Program-made: the position numbers and the translations under genes
Assembly (NCBI RefSeq): GCF_910593845.1
Contig: NZ_CAJVAS010000055.1
Coordinates: forward strand, 1-39,573
From: Paenibacillus solanacearum
Lineage (GTDB): Bacteria > Bacillota > Bacilli > Paenibacillales > NBRC-103111
DNA length: 39,573 bases
Direction of reading: 5' to 3'
Part shown: piece after piece, positions 8,335 to 16,574 of the stretch
Layout of the letters: each line of letters begins with the position of its first letter
Position numbering within the stretch: the first letter of the stretch is position 1
Notes under the pieces: model-generated
What the model saw: only the letters and a program-made list of their open reading frames with translations
Databases searched by the model: none
Told to the model about the DNA's origin: nothing

Positions 8335-9864
8335 TTAGGCGAAGACCGGTTCTTTGAACTGGGACAGCTTCTCGCGGGAGTCTTTCTCCACGTCGGCGTG
8401 CAGGCTGTTGCCGTGCGAATCCATCGTGACGATCGCCGCGAAGCCTTCGGTTTGCAGATGCCACATCGCTTCCGGAATGCCGAATTCCATCAGGTCGACG
8501 CCTTCCACTTTTTTGAAGCATTGCGCATAGTATTGCGCAGCCCCGCCGATTGCATTCAAATAAACAGCACCGTGCTCCTCCAGCGCCTTGAGCGTTTTCG
8601 CGCCCATGCCGCCTTTGCCGATGACGGCGCGGATGCCGAACTTCTTGATGATATCGCCTTGGTAAGGCTCCTCGCGAATGCTGGTTGTCGGTCCTGCCGC
8701 TTTGACGACCCAGGAGCCGTCCGATTCTTTGGCCATTACCGGGCCGCAGTGATAAATGACGCCGCCGTTCAGATCGACCGGCGAATCGTGATCCATCAAA
8801 TATTTGTGCAGCGCGTCGCGGCCGGTATGCATCGGTCCGTTAATGATGACGACGTCGCCGACGCGCAGCTGGCGGATCTGTTCTTCCGAAATCGGCGTTT
8901 GGAGCACGAACTCGCGCCGCTCGCCGGCTTCCACAGCCGCTTCATCTTGTCCCATCGGCACTTCCTCGCCCTTCGGATAGACCCACTCCCGAATTTCGCC
9001 GGTACCGGCGTCAATCAACACGCCCTGTCTGCGGAACGCCCAACAGTTGTAGGCGACGGAGACGAAGAAGCTCGCAGGCAGGCGGTTCATGACGCCGATC
9101 TTACAGCCGAGCAACGTGACTTGGCCGCCGAAGCCCATCGTGCCGATGCCGAGCTTGTTGGCGTTGTCCATCACGTATTCTTCCAGCTTGCGCAGCTCTT
9201 CGTTCGTGTTCACGTCGTCCGCCGCGCGGAACAGTTGATGCTTCGCCAGCTCATACCCCGTCGTCCGGTCGCCGCCGATGCCAACGCCAATGAAGCCTGC
9301 GCTGCAGCCTTGGCCTTGCGCCTGATAGACCGCATGCATAATACATTTGCGGATGCCGTCCAGATCGCGGCCGGCTTTGCCGAGACCTTCAAGCTCCGTC
9401 GGCAGGCTGTACTGGATGTTCTTGTTCTCGCAGCCGCCGCCTTTAAGAATCAGCTTCGCTTCGATCTCATTCTTCTCCCACTGCTCGAAGTGAATGACCG
9501 GCGTGCCCGGTCCGATGTTGTCCCCGCTGTTCGCTCCCGTGAGCGAGTCAACCGAGTTCGTCCGCAGCTTGCTATCCTTCGTCGCCTGCGCCACCGCTGC
9601 GATGATCTGCTTCTTCATCTCGATCTGGTTCGCGCCGACCGGCGTATGCACGATGAACGTCGGCATGCCCGTATCCTGGCAAATCGGCGATACGTTGCAC
9701 TCCGCCATATGAATATTGTTCGCAATCGTCGACAGCGACAGCGCGGAACGCGTCCCCGCGTCTTCCTTGGCCTGGGCAGCTTGAATCGCCTGACGGACGT
9801 CGGCCGGCAAGTTCGTGGACGTTTCGACGATCAGGTTGTAAATGCTCTCTTGAAAATGCTTCAT
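8335..9864 (-). CDS. fumA: class I (iron-sulfur) fumarate hydratase
   Basis: Interconverts fumarate and malate with a [4Fe-4S] cluster. A single 509-residue chain holds the N-terminal alpha domain and, from about residue 310, the C-terminal beta domain. Likely cluster cysteines are in ICQDTG (residue 62), GQGCSAG (187) and YNCWAFRR (274). GGDRTTGYELAK and the C-terminal GKGGMGAKTL match the family. The frame runs upstream to 9915, but GGGAGA sits 11 bases before the ATG at 9864; a TTG at 9870 is the alternative. Bacillus subtilis uses the unrelated class II enzyme, so this oxygen-sensitive type is a lineage feature. The BASS transporter follows 16 bases downstream. Confidence 0.92.
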   Translation of the reverse strand: MKHFQESIYNLIVETSTNLPADVRQAIQAAQAKEDAGTRSALSLSTIANNIHMAECNVSPICQDTGMPTFIVHTPVGANQIEMKKQIIAAVAQATKDSKLRTNSVDSLTGANSGDNIGPGTPVIHFEQWEKNEIEAKLILKGGGCENKNIQYSLPTELEGLGKAGRDLDGIRKCIMHAVYQAQGQGCSAGFIGVGIGGDRTTGYELAKHQLFRAADDVNTNEELRKLEEYVMDNANKLGIGTMGFGGQVTLLGCKIGVMNRLPASFFVSVAYNCWAFRRQGVLIDAGTGEIREWVYPKGEEVPMGQDEAAVEAGERREFVLQTPISEEQIRQLRVGDVVIINGPMHTGRDALHKYLMDHDSPVDLNGGVIYHCGPVMAKESDGSWVVKAAGPTTSIREEPYQGDIIKKFGIRAVIGKGGMGAKTLKALEEHGAVYLNAIGGAAQYYAQCFKKVEGVDLMEFGIPEAMWHLQTEGFAAIVTMDSHGNSLHADVEKDSREKLSQFKEPVFA

Positions 9865-9929
9865 AATCAATGAGGTCTCCCTTCGCTCGATAAAAAATAA
9901 TGATGCGCAGCACATAAAATCATAAATCT

Positions 9930-9958
9930 ATCATAGCACATTCCGATAGGGACAAAAA
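9930..9958 (-). promoter_or_regulatory. probable promoter of the fumarase-transporter operon
   Basis: On the minus strand TTTTTG (9953-9958) and TATGAT (9930-9935) are separated by 17 bases and lie about 65 bases before the fumarase start. The -35 box is weak and the -10 box is good. The region is divergent with the polysaccharide deacetylase gene at 10128. Confidence 0.45.
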
Positions 9959-10127
9959 CATTCGATTTGACCGTTTCGTGCTGCTACGGCGCGTCTGGTA
10001 GGCGGCACTGCGCGCTTTTTGCAAAATTCGAGTATCCCTCATGCAGGAAAACGCTTCACTCTCGCGAATTGATTCCATATCGACATCCAGGACATTGTAA
10101 CTAGAAATGAAGGAGCCCGGAACTACT

Positions 10128-11267
10128 ATGAGGAACCTCGTCATCAAGGCGATCGCCCTAACGCTCATCGGCCTATGCTTCACCGTCCCTTCCTTGCTTG
10201 CAGCCAAAGGCACCGTCATGTACAAGGACCAGGTGGCGATCATTATGTACCATCATATTGACGACGACGCGCAAAGTCCGGGGACGATTCGGACGAAGCT
10301 GTTTCAGGATCAGCTCGTCTATTTGAAGAGCAAAGGCTATCAGTTCATTACGCTGAAACAGTTCAAATCATATATGGCCGGCGGCTCCGTGCCGAACAAC
10401 GCGGTGCTGGTTACCTTCGACGACGGTTACGAAAGCTTCTATATTAATGCTTACCCCATCCTCAAGCGCATGCGCATTCCCGCGGTCAACTTCGTCATTA
10501 CCGGGGATCTCGAGAATCCGCTCGCCAGCTATATTCCTTCCTTATCCAAAGACGAAATTATCGAAATGACGAGCGATACGAATTTCATCGACGCGCAGTG
10601 CCATACGAATAACATGCATTACACATTGGCGGACGGCAATCCTCCGCTGATCGGAAGAATGACCGTGAGCGGCAGGAAAGAGACGGACGAAGAATATAAG
10701 CAGCGCATTGTCGGCGATACGAAAGCGTGCGCGAGTGCGCTCTCGGAGCTGTACAGCGAGCCGATCGACGCGTATGCATACCCGTACGGCATTTACGACA
10801 AGCAGTCCATGGGCTATGTCGTTCAAGGCGGGATGAAATACGGCTTCACCGTCGTGCCGGAGATGGTCACCCGCGACATCGACCCGATGCAGCTGCCGCG
10901 CATCAATGCCGGCAATATAGCGATTTCGCCCGAAGGGCTGCACAATTCGATACTGCGACGTATCGTAGCTCCGCCCGCGTCCGAGGTGCCGCTGGTCGAA
11001 ACGATGAGCCAAATCGGCGGCAAAGCGACCGTATCCGGAGAAAAGGTCCAGCTGCAATACAAGCAGCTCCTGTGGTCCGGGACGGAAAACGGCGCCGCAC
11101 TGACCGCAGCGGACGGAACTGCGCTGACACTGCGCAAGCCGCTTGCGCTCAAAAGCAATAAAATGTACATCACTCTGAAAGATTTGGAGCAGGCGTTCGG
11201 GGTGCAAATCGTGTATAATCCTACTGTGCAAAGCTTCACCGTGCGCCAAAGCCCTGCGGCGAAATAA
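10128..11267 (+). CDS. secreted polysaccharide deacetylase (CE4) with C-terminal stalk-like domain
   Basis: An exported enzyme expected to remove acetyl groups from a GlcNAc-type polymer. Residues 1-26 form a signal peptide ending near LLAAKG. The NodB domain has VTFDDGYES (catalytic and metal Asp near 98-99) and the metal site CHTNNMH, whose two His are five apart as in the PgaB/IcaB-like subgroup, plus YPYGIYD. Residues about 300-380 form a separate domain like the copper amine oxidase N-domain stalk common in Paenibacillus exported proteins. An ATG at 10107 overlaps the AAGGAG site, so the ATG at 10128 is chosen. Its substrate (peptidoglycan or exopolysaccharide) is not readable from sequence. 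Confidence 0.85.
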   Translation: MRNLVIKAIALTLIGLCFTVPSLLAAKGTVMYKDQVAIIMYHHIDDDAQSPGTIRTKLFQDQLVYLKSKGYQFITLKQFKSYMAGGSVPNNAVLVTFDDGYESFYINAYPILKRMRIPAVNFVITGDLENPLASYIPSLSKDEIIEMTSDTNFIDAQCHTNNMHYTLADGNPPLIGRMTVSGRKETDEEYKQRIVGDTKACASALSELYSEPIDAYAYPYGIYDKQSMGYVVQGGMKYGFTVVPEMVTRDIDPMQLPRINAGNIAISPEGLHNSILRRIVAPPASEVPLVETMSQIGGKATVSGEKVQLQYKQLLWSGTENGAALTAADGTALTLRKPLALKSNKMYITLKDLEQAFGVQIVYNPTVQSFTVRQSPAAK

Positions 11268-11317
11268 GGCGCCTACGGATGAGGAAGCGAAATAATTTTT
11301 AACTAGGATGATGAACG

Positions 11318-11899
11318 GTGGACAGTCATTTTTTTGCTTACATGTACCGGCTTCGCTATATTGAACGCTGGAGCCTGATGCGCAACGTCATGAAGGAGAA
11401 CGTCGCCGAGCATTCATTCCATGTGGCGGTGCTCACGCACGTGCTGTGCACGATCGCCAACGAACAGTTCGGCAAGCAGGTGCCGACCGACAAAGTCGTC
11501 AGCATGGCGCTGTTTCACGATGCGACGGAGGTGTTCACGGGCGACATTCCGACGCCGGTCAAACATCATAACCCAAAAATTCTCGCCAACTTCCGGGAGA
11601 TCGAGCATCTTGCCGCGGAACGGCTGCTCGACATGATTCCCGAACCGCTGCGGAACGTATACGATCCGCTGATCGATACGAAGAAATCGGATGATTACGA
11701 GCTGAAAAAGTATGTGAAAGCCGCCGATCTGCTCGACGCTTATCTCAAATGCGTCACCGAAATGTCGGCCGGCAACCGGGAATTTGCGACCGCGCAAAAG
11801 CAGATCGCGGAATCGATGCAAAATTTGGCAATGCCGGAGCTGGATTACTTCCTGAAGCATATGGCGCCGAGCCTGGAGAAGACGCTCGATGAGCTGTAA
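11318..11899 (+). CDS. yfbR: YfbR-like 5'-deoxynucleotidase (HD domain)
   Basis: HD-domain phosphohydrolase that converts deoxyribonucleoside 5'-monophosphates to nucleosides. The N-terminal SHFFAYMYRLRYIERWSLMR, the metal-binding His of VAEHS, LFHDATEVFTGDIPTPVK with the HD pair, and the later KAADLLDAYLKC line up with Escherichia coli YfbR through nearly the whole 193 residues. The start is a GTG with AGGATGATG upstream. It lies 50 bases after the deacetylase gene on the same strand and may be cotranscribed; the shared terminator at 11951-11993 ends the unit. Confidence 0.88.
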   Translation: MDSHFFAYMYRLRYIERWSLMRNVMKENVAEHSFHVAVLTHVLCTIANEQFGKQVPTDKVVSMALFHDATEVFTGDIPTPVKHHNPKILANFREIEHLAAERLLDMIPEPLRNVYDPLIDTKKSDDYELKKYVKAADLLDAYLKCVTEMSAGNREFATAQKQIAESMQNLAMPELDYFLKHMAPSLEKTLDEL

Positions 11900-11950
11900 T
11901 CCCGGGTTCCATCCGGCGATGGCGATGGACACGCGCGTAAATGCGCACAA

Positions 11951-11993
11951 AAAAACAGGCCTGCGTGAGATGTTCACGCGAGCCTGTTTTTTT
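11951..11993. terminator. bidirectional terminator between convergent genes
   Basis: A long hairpin pairs AACAGGC and TGCGTGA with TCACGCG and GCCTGTT around a five-base loop, and has A residues before and T residues after the stem. It serves the plus-strand nucleotidase gene and the minus-strand membrane protein gene that ends at 12009. Confidence 0.85.
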
Positions 11994-12008
11994 GTGTGTC
12001 TGCGGCGC

Positions 12009-12434
12009 TTAAAACAAATTCGGGAATTTCATGACCGTCACAGTGAGGAAAAACAGCACGCCAACCACCGTGCTGAGCGTGCGGATCGAGCCGATCTGGC
12101 CTTTAATGCCGCTTCCCGACGCATCGGACAGCGCGACGCGCATTTTTTTGCCCAGAATGCCGGACACGGCGCCGATCGCTAGAAACAACACGACGGACAG
12201 CACCATCCAAAGAACGGAGTAGCTCGCCTTGCTGACGAGATACCCGCCGGACAGGAACGAAATGACCAAAGCCAGCTGGCCGACGCGGTTCAGCGCGAAC
12301 AGCACATTCAGAAATCCGAATTGCCCCGTGCCGGTCGGCAGCGCCTCCACGCGGGCTGCCAAGAAAGGCAGCGCCAAATAAAACCCCATCATTATTGCGC
12401 CAAGCACATGCAAATACAGTAACACCTGTACCAT
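12009..12434 (-). CDS. small four-helix membrane protein, DUF2269-like
   Basis: A 141-residue protein made of four hydrophobic helices (about residues 3-25, 50-70, 77-95 and 118-138). The N-terminal YLHVLGAIMMG resembles the start of DUF2269-type predicted membrane proteins, and the same plan recurs in the protein encoded at 29586-30032. No catalytic motif or known role. GGGAGG lies ten bases before the ATG. It is downstream of the RND pump gene on the same strand with an 86-base gap, so cotranscription is possible but not shown. Confidence 0.65.
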   Translation of the reverse strand: MVQVLLYLHVLGAIMMGFYLALPFLAARVEALPTGTGQFGFLNVLFALNRVGQLALVISFLSGGYLVSKASYSVLWMVLSVVLFLAIGAVSGILGKKMRVALSDASGSGIKGQIGSIRTLSTVVGVLFFLTVTVMKFPNLF

Positions 12435-12520
12435 GTTTGGGTTGCCTCCCTATCTCTTTCTTATAATAGAACAATATGGTTTTAGTATAACGAAGGCGGA
12501 ACCCCGAAGCAAATCGCCGT

Positions 12521-15500
12521 CTATCGGTGATGCAGCGATTTGCCTGCCTTGGCCGCCCTTCGCTCCCGCCATTGCTGCAGGATGACGAAGAGCGACGGCA
12601 CCACAATCAGTGTAAGCAAGGTCGAGTAGATAAGGCCCGAGATGATCGTGATTCCCATCGGGCGCCACAAGTTCCCTCCCATGATCGTCATCGGCAGCAG
12701 CCCGCCGATGGCCGTGGCCATCGTCAGCAGAATCGGCCGCAGTCTCGCTTTGCCCGCCTCGGCGACCGCCTCGTAGAGTGACAAGCCCCGCTCCAGCGCT
12801 TGCTCGATGAACTCGATCAGGATGATGCCGTTGCGTACGACGATCCCCGACAAGCTGACGAGTCCCATCAGCGCCATGAAGCCGATCGGCGAGCCGGTCA
12901 GGAACAGTCCGATGACGGCGCCGCCTGCCGCAAGATAGACGGTCGACAGGATGAGCAGCGGGATCGAGAGCGAGTAAAACTGCATGACCATGACGATATA
13001 AATAAGAAGAATGACGACAATAGACAGTTGGCCGATCGAAGCGAACGCGTCGTTACGTTCTTCGTTCTCGCCGCCGTATTCGAGCGTGTATCCCGCCGGA
13101 AGCGGATATTTGCTCATTTCCAGCTTCAAATCCTTCACGATATCGTCGGCCAGCCGGTCCTGCGTATAGCTGCGGACGCTGATCGTCCGCGTCTGGTTGC
13201 GGTGATGAATCGATTTGATCATCGCGCTGTTGCGAACGTCCGCCACTTCGCGGACGGCGACCGTCCCCCCTTTGACATTCGGCACGAGCAGCTTATTCAT
13301 CGTGTCGACAGGGTTATGCGACTTCGCCTTCGCATACAGCGTCACGTCCAATAGCTCCTCGCCCTTTTGCAGCTCCGTCACGTTCAGCCCGTCCGTCGCC
13401 ATCCGCACCGTCATCGACAAGTCTTTGTCGTTGACGCCGAACAAGCTGAGCTTCGCGGGGTCGGCCATCACCTCGAACGTATTCATGTCCGCGCCGACAT
13501 CGTCGGAGACGCTGACGGTGCCAGGAATCCGCTTAAGCGTATCCTGAATGTTGGACGAAATCTGCCGCAGTTCGCCAAGATCATCTCCGCTGATCCGAAT
13601 GGCGATCGGCGCGCCGACCGGCGGGCCCTGCTCCAGCTCGCGAGGCGTAATCTCCACATCCGCCGGAAACATGCTCTTGAGCTGCTCGCGCCAATAGCCC
13701 AGCGCCTCCTTCGTCTTCATCTTGCTGCGGTCGACTTTCACGAACAGCTGTCCGACGTTCGTCCCGCTCATACCCGCTTCCGAGTAATAAAACCGTGGCG
13801 CCGACGTGCCTGCATAAGCCGATACGAATTGCACGCCGGGCTGCTGCTCCATCCATGCAGCCGCTTTGGCGACCGTATACTCGGTTTCCGCGAACACCCG
13901 GTCCGTCGGCAGCTTGAAATCGATCAGCAGCTCATCCTTCTCGGCCGGCGGGAAATACTGCACGCCCAGCAGCGGGAGCAGCCCGAAGGCGCTTGTGCCC
14001 AGCAGCAGCGCGACGATGCCGGTCAGCAGCGGACGGCGTAAAAACGTATAAATTTGCCTGCCGTAAAATTCGCTCAGCCGCCCGATCGGCTTGCCGAGCA
14101 GCCCCGGCGTCATCCGGGACTCCAGCAGCAGCGGATCTCGGGGCTGAGCCGTCTCTGCAGCGGCCGAAACTTCCGCAGAAGCGGACAGCGCGGGCTGAGC
14201 CGCAGCGCTGCGGTTTGCGGACTTGCGGCGGCTAGCCCGCTCCCCCGCCCATTGCCGGTAGATCGGGATGATCGTCAGCGACATCGCCATCGACGCCGCC
14301 AGCGTCAGCGAGATGACGACCGGCAGCGGGCGAATAAAGCTGCCGATATTGCCCTTCAGGAAGAACAGCGGCAGGAACGCCGCCGCCGTTGCGATCGTCG
14401 CGGTCAAGATGGAGATCGCCACATCGCGGCTGCCCTCCAGCGACGCCGTCGCCGGATCATCGCCAAGCTGCAACCGGCGCTGGATGTTATCGTTGACGAC
14501 GATCGCGTCATCCACGAGAATGCCGAGCACGATGACGATGGCCACGATCGTAATCTGATTCAAGTCGATGCCCATCAGCTCGACGGGGATGAAGCCGACC
14601 GTGATCGAGATCGGGATCGCCAGCGCGACGATGAGCGACGTGCCGAACGTGAGCCCAAGCGAGCAGACAACGATGACAACCAGAATGCCGATCAGCAGCT
14701 CTCTTCCAAGATCGCGAAACAGATGATCGAGGCTTTCCTTCTGCGTGAACAGCGACTCCAGCTTGACGTTCGACGGAAGCTGCGGCGCGAGCTCCTGCAC
14801 CTTCACATCGATTTTGCGCTGCAAATCGGGAATGTCGGCTCCCTTCTCCGCGTTGATGACCAGATCAAGCGCCGGCTTGCCGTTGTGCAGAATGCTGGCT
14901 TCCTTCTTCTTCGGACGCAGCTCGATGTCGGCAATGTCCTTGATTTTTAACGTATTGCCGTTCGGAAGCCCGTATATTTCCGTATTCGCAATATCTTCGG
15001 CGGATTTCCATTCGCCGCTCAAATTGACGTAATACCGTTTGTTTCCTTGATCGACCGTTCCGAGCGGCACACGGTCATGCTTACTCGTCAGCGCTTGCGC
15101 AACGACGCCCCAAGGCAAACGAAACGTATCCAGCTTATCCGCATCGATCGTGACCGCCACTTCTTGTTCCGGCTGCCCTACGATCTCGACGTTGCTGACG
15201 CCGGAAACGGTTGAAAGCTGCTTTTTCCACAGCTCCATTGTCGGTCTCAGCGACTCCAGCTCTTCCGGACGCTCAACGACAAAATGAAGAATTTGCTCGG
15301 CGATTTTCCCCAGGTCGTCGTTGACGACCGGCTGCTTCGCGTCTTCTGGCAAATCGGGCACAGCCGACTGCACCTTCTGGCGCAGCGTATCCCAGGCACG
15401 CTTGAGATCAAGCTCCGGCTTCACTTCCACCGTAATGACCGATACATTGGCCGAGGAGGTCGAATTGATCACGGAGATTCCGCTCATTTCCTTAATCTTA

Positions 15501-15700
15501 TCCTCCAGCGGCCGGGTGACGAACTGCTCGACCTTCTCCGGGGAAGCGCCGGGATATACGGTCGTCACGAGCGCCTGCGTCAGCTCGATCTCCGGATTTT
15601 CCCGCTGCTTGAGCGTCGCGATGTTAAACAGCCCGAGCAGCACCGCCATGACGAAAAACAACAGTGTAATTTTGCGGTAACGGATTAGCTTGGCGATCAT
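12521..15700 (-). CDS. RND-superfamily efflux pump (AcrB/SwrC-like)
   Basis: A 1059-residue proton-driven exporter. Layout: one N-terminal helix, a large extracytoplasmic domain (about 35-330), helices 2-6 with the paired Asp in ILVDDAIVVNDN (proton relay in helix 4), a hydrophilic Ala/Ser-rich cytoplasmic linker (about 505-550), helix 7, a second external domain (about 600-850) and the last helices. The Lys that completes the relay in AcrB helix 10 appears to be Arg here (GIVVRNGIILIEF). The start ATG overlaps the tetR stop as ATGA, so the two genes are translationally coupled. No membrane fusion protein gene is adjacent, as is usual for SwrC-type pumps. The substrate is unknown. Confidence 0.9.
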   Translation of the reverse strand: MIAKLIRYRKITLLFFVMAVLLGLFNIATLKQRENPEIELTQALVTTVYPGASPEKVEQFVTRPLEDKIKEMSGISVINSTSSANVSVITVEVKPELDLKRAWDTLRQKVQSAVPDLPEDAKQPVVNDDLGKIAEQILHFVVERPEELESLRPTMELWKKQLSTVSGVSNVEIVGQPEQEVAVTIDADKLDTFRLPWGVVAQALTSKHDRVPLGTVDQGNKRYYVNLSGEWKSAEDIANTEIYGLPNGNTLKIKDIADIELRPKKKEASILHNGKPALDLVINAEKGADIPDLQRKIDVKVQELAPQLPSNVKLESLFTQKESLDHLFRDLGRELLIGILVVIVVCSLGLTFGTSLIVALAIPISITVGFIPVELMGIDLNQITIVAIVIVLGILVDDAIVVNDNIQRRLQLGDDPATASLEGSRDVAISILTATIATAAAFLPLFFLKGNIGSFIRPLPVVISLTLAASMAMSLTIIPIYRQWAGERASRRKSANRSAAAQPALSASAEVSAAAETAQPRDPLLLESRMTPGLLGKPIGRLSEFYGRQIYTFLRRPLLTGIVALLLGTSAFGLLPLLGVQYFPPAEKDELLIDFKLPTDRVFAETEYTVAKAAAWMEQQPGVQFVSAYAGTSAPRFYYSEAGMSGTNVGQLFVKVDRSKMKTKEALGYWREQLKSMFPADVEITPRELEQGPPVGAPIAIRISGDDLGELRQISSNIQDTLKRIPGTVSVSDDVGADMNTFEVMADPAKLSLFGVNDKDLSMTVRMATDGLNVTELQKGEELLDVTLYAKAKSHNPVDTMNKLLVPNVKGGTVAVREVADVRNSAMIKSIHHRNQTRTISVRSYTQDRLADDIVKDLKLEMSKYPLPAGYTLEYGGENEERNDAFASIGQLSIVVILLIYIVMVMQFYSLSIPLLILSTVYLAAGGAVIGLFLTGSPIGFMALMGLVSLSGIVVRNGIILIEFIEQALERGLSLYEAVAEAGKARLRPILLTMATAIGGLLPMTIMGGNLWRPMGITIISGLIYSTLLTLIVVPSLFVILQQWRERRAAKAGKSLHHR

Positions 15701-16299
15701 AGGCCGCTGCTCCCTTCCGCATTCAGGCCGCAATTCATATTGATGCCCAGCAGCACCTCGGTCAGCTCGTCGATGCGCTCCGGTCCGTTGCGGCGCTCGA
15801 CGAACCATTGGTAGGCGGCCATTTCCACCAGGCCGATTTTGGCATAGGAGGTCATATCGAGCTGCTCTTCCGTATAGCCTGGGTAAGCGTTGCTATGCTT
15901 CAATATGTCTTTGATCTGTCCAGCCATCCTGGCGTAAAACTGTTTGGATATATCGGCAATCTCCGGCGAAGCGGCGCCGTGCTGATTAATAATGTTCACA
16001 ATCGTCAGGTTGCTGTAGTAAATTTCAAGAATGCGGCGAATCATGCTTCGCATCGGTGCAGGATTGCAAGCGGCGTTTTGCTCTTGCGCCCCTTGAGCGA
16101 GCGCGCCGGCAATCTCGTCGAGGCATCGCTCCGCCACGCAGCGGAACAAATCTTCCTTGCTCTTAAAGTACAAATAAAACGTCCCTTGCGCCATGCCCGC
16201 ATCCTTGACGATGTCCGATACCTTCGTATTGTGGTATCCTTTCTCTGCAAACAGCTTCAATGCCGATGCGATAATGCTCTCTTTCTTCTCCTCTGCCAT
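15697..16299 (-). CDS. TetR-family repressor of the RND pump operon
   Basis: A 200-residue TetR-family regulator. The N-terminal helix-turn-helix (residues 10-55) reads IIASALKLFAEKGYHNT, then KVSDIVKDAGMAQGTFYLYFKSKEDLF, a textbook match. The C-terminal ligand domain is all-helical and family-specific, so the inducer cannot be guessed. An upstream ATG at 16359 would lie in the promoter and operator region; GGGGGAG seven bases before 16299 decides the start. The gene overlaps the pump gene by four bases, and a palindromic operator lies 25 bases before the start, which predicts autorepression relieved by a pump substrate. Confidence 0.88.
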   Translation of the reverse strand: MAEEKKESIIASALKLFAEKGYHNTKVSDIVKDAGMAQGTFYLYFKSKEDLFRCVAERCLDEIAGALAQGAQEQNAACNPAPMRSMIRRILEIYYSNLTIVNIINQHGAASPEIADISKQFYARMAGQIKDILKHSNAYPGYTEEQLDMTSYAKIGLVEMAAYQWFVERRNGPERIDELTEVLLGINMNCGLNAEGSSGL

Positions 16300-16324
16300 C
16301 CGTATGCTCCCCCGTCCCAACAAA

Positions 16325-16379
16325 ATGACTGACAAGTCAGTCATAACAGATATTACCACAGCAAGGCGTCTCTTTACAA
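16325..16379 (-). promoter_or_regulatory. tetR-RND promoter with a perfect palindromic operator
   Basis: The operator at 16325-16344 is a perfect inverted repeat: half-site ATGACTGAC, two central bases, then GTCAGTCAT. Just upstream on the minus strand are TAATAT (16350-16355) and TTGTAA (16374-16379), 18 bases apart, so the operator covers the expected transcription start. This is the layout of TetR-family autorepression. Confidence 0.8.
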
Positions 16380-16525
16380 GTATGGAATCACCGTTCCACC
16401 GTGTCCTGCTATGTTAGGTCCGGTCGTCTTCGCTCCGACGCAGCGCGCGGTACCCGGCCGAACCTCCAGAGGGTACCGCTGGCCCGCCGCAGCGCACAAA
16501 GCCCGGCTTCCGCCCACGCAAAGCA

Positions 16526-16554
16526 GCGGACGGAGCTTCATTCGCTCCGCCCGC
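16526..16554 (-). terminator. possible weak terminator of the wHTH-GyrB gene
   Basis: An eleven-base stem with one mismatch (GCGGGCGGAGC with GCTCCGTCCGC) and a seven-base loop starts about 20 bases after the stop codon at 16575. The following bases are only modestly T-rich (TGCTTTGC), so the call is weak. Confidence 0.4.
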
Positions 16555-16574
16555 AGGGATACTCCATTCTCAAA

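Noticed and set aside
7374..8357. 327-codon plus-strand frame opposite the BASS transporter
   Set aside because: Extremely Arg/Asp/His-rich antisense shadow; the minus strand encodes a normal polytopic membrane protein.
8257..9873. 538-codon plus-strand frame opposite the fumarase
   Set aside because: Covers the minus-strand fumarase, which has full family motifs. The plus-strand product is Arg/His/Ala-rich with no domain and no ribosome site.
14054..14950. Plus-strand frame inside the RND pump gene
   Set aside because: Highly charged repeated D/R text typical of antisense frames in GC-rich genes; the pump frame is continuous over 1059 residues.
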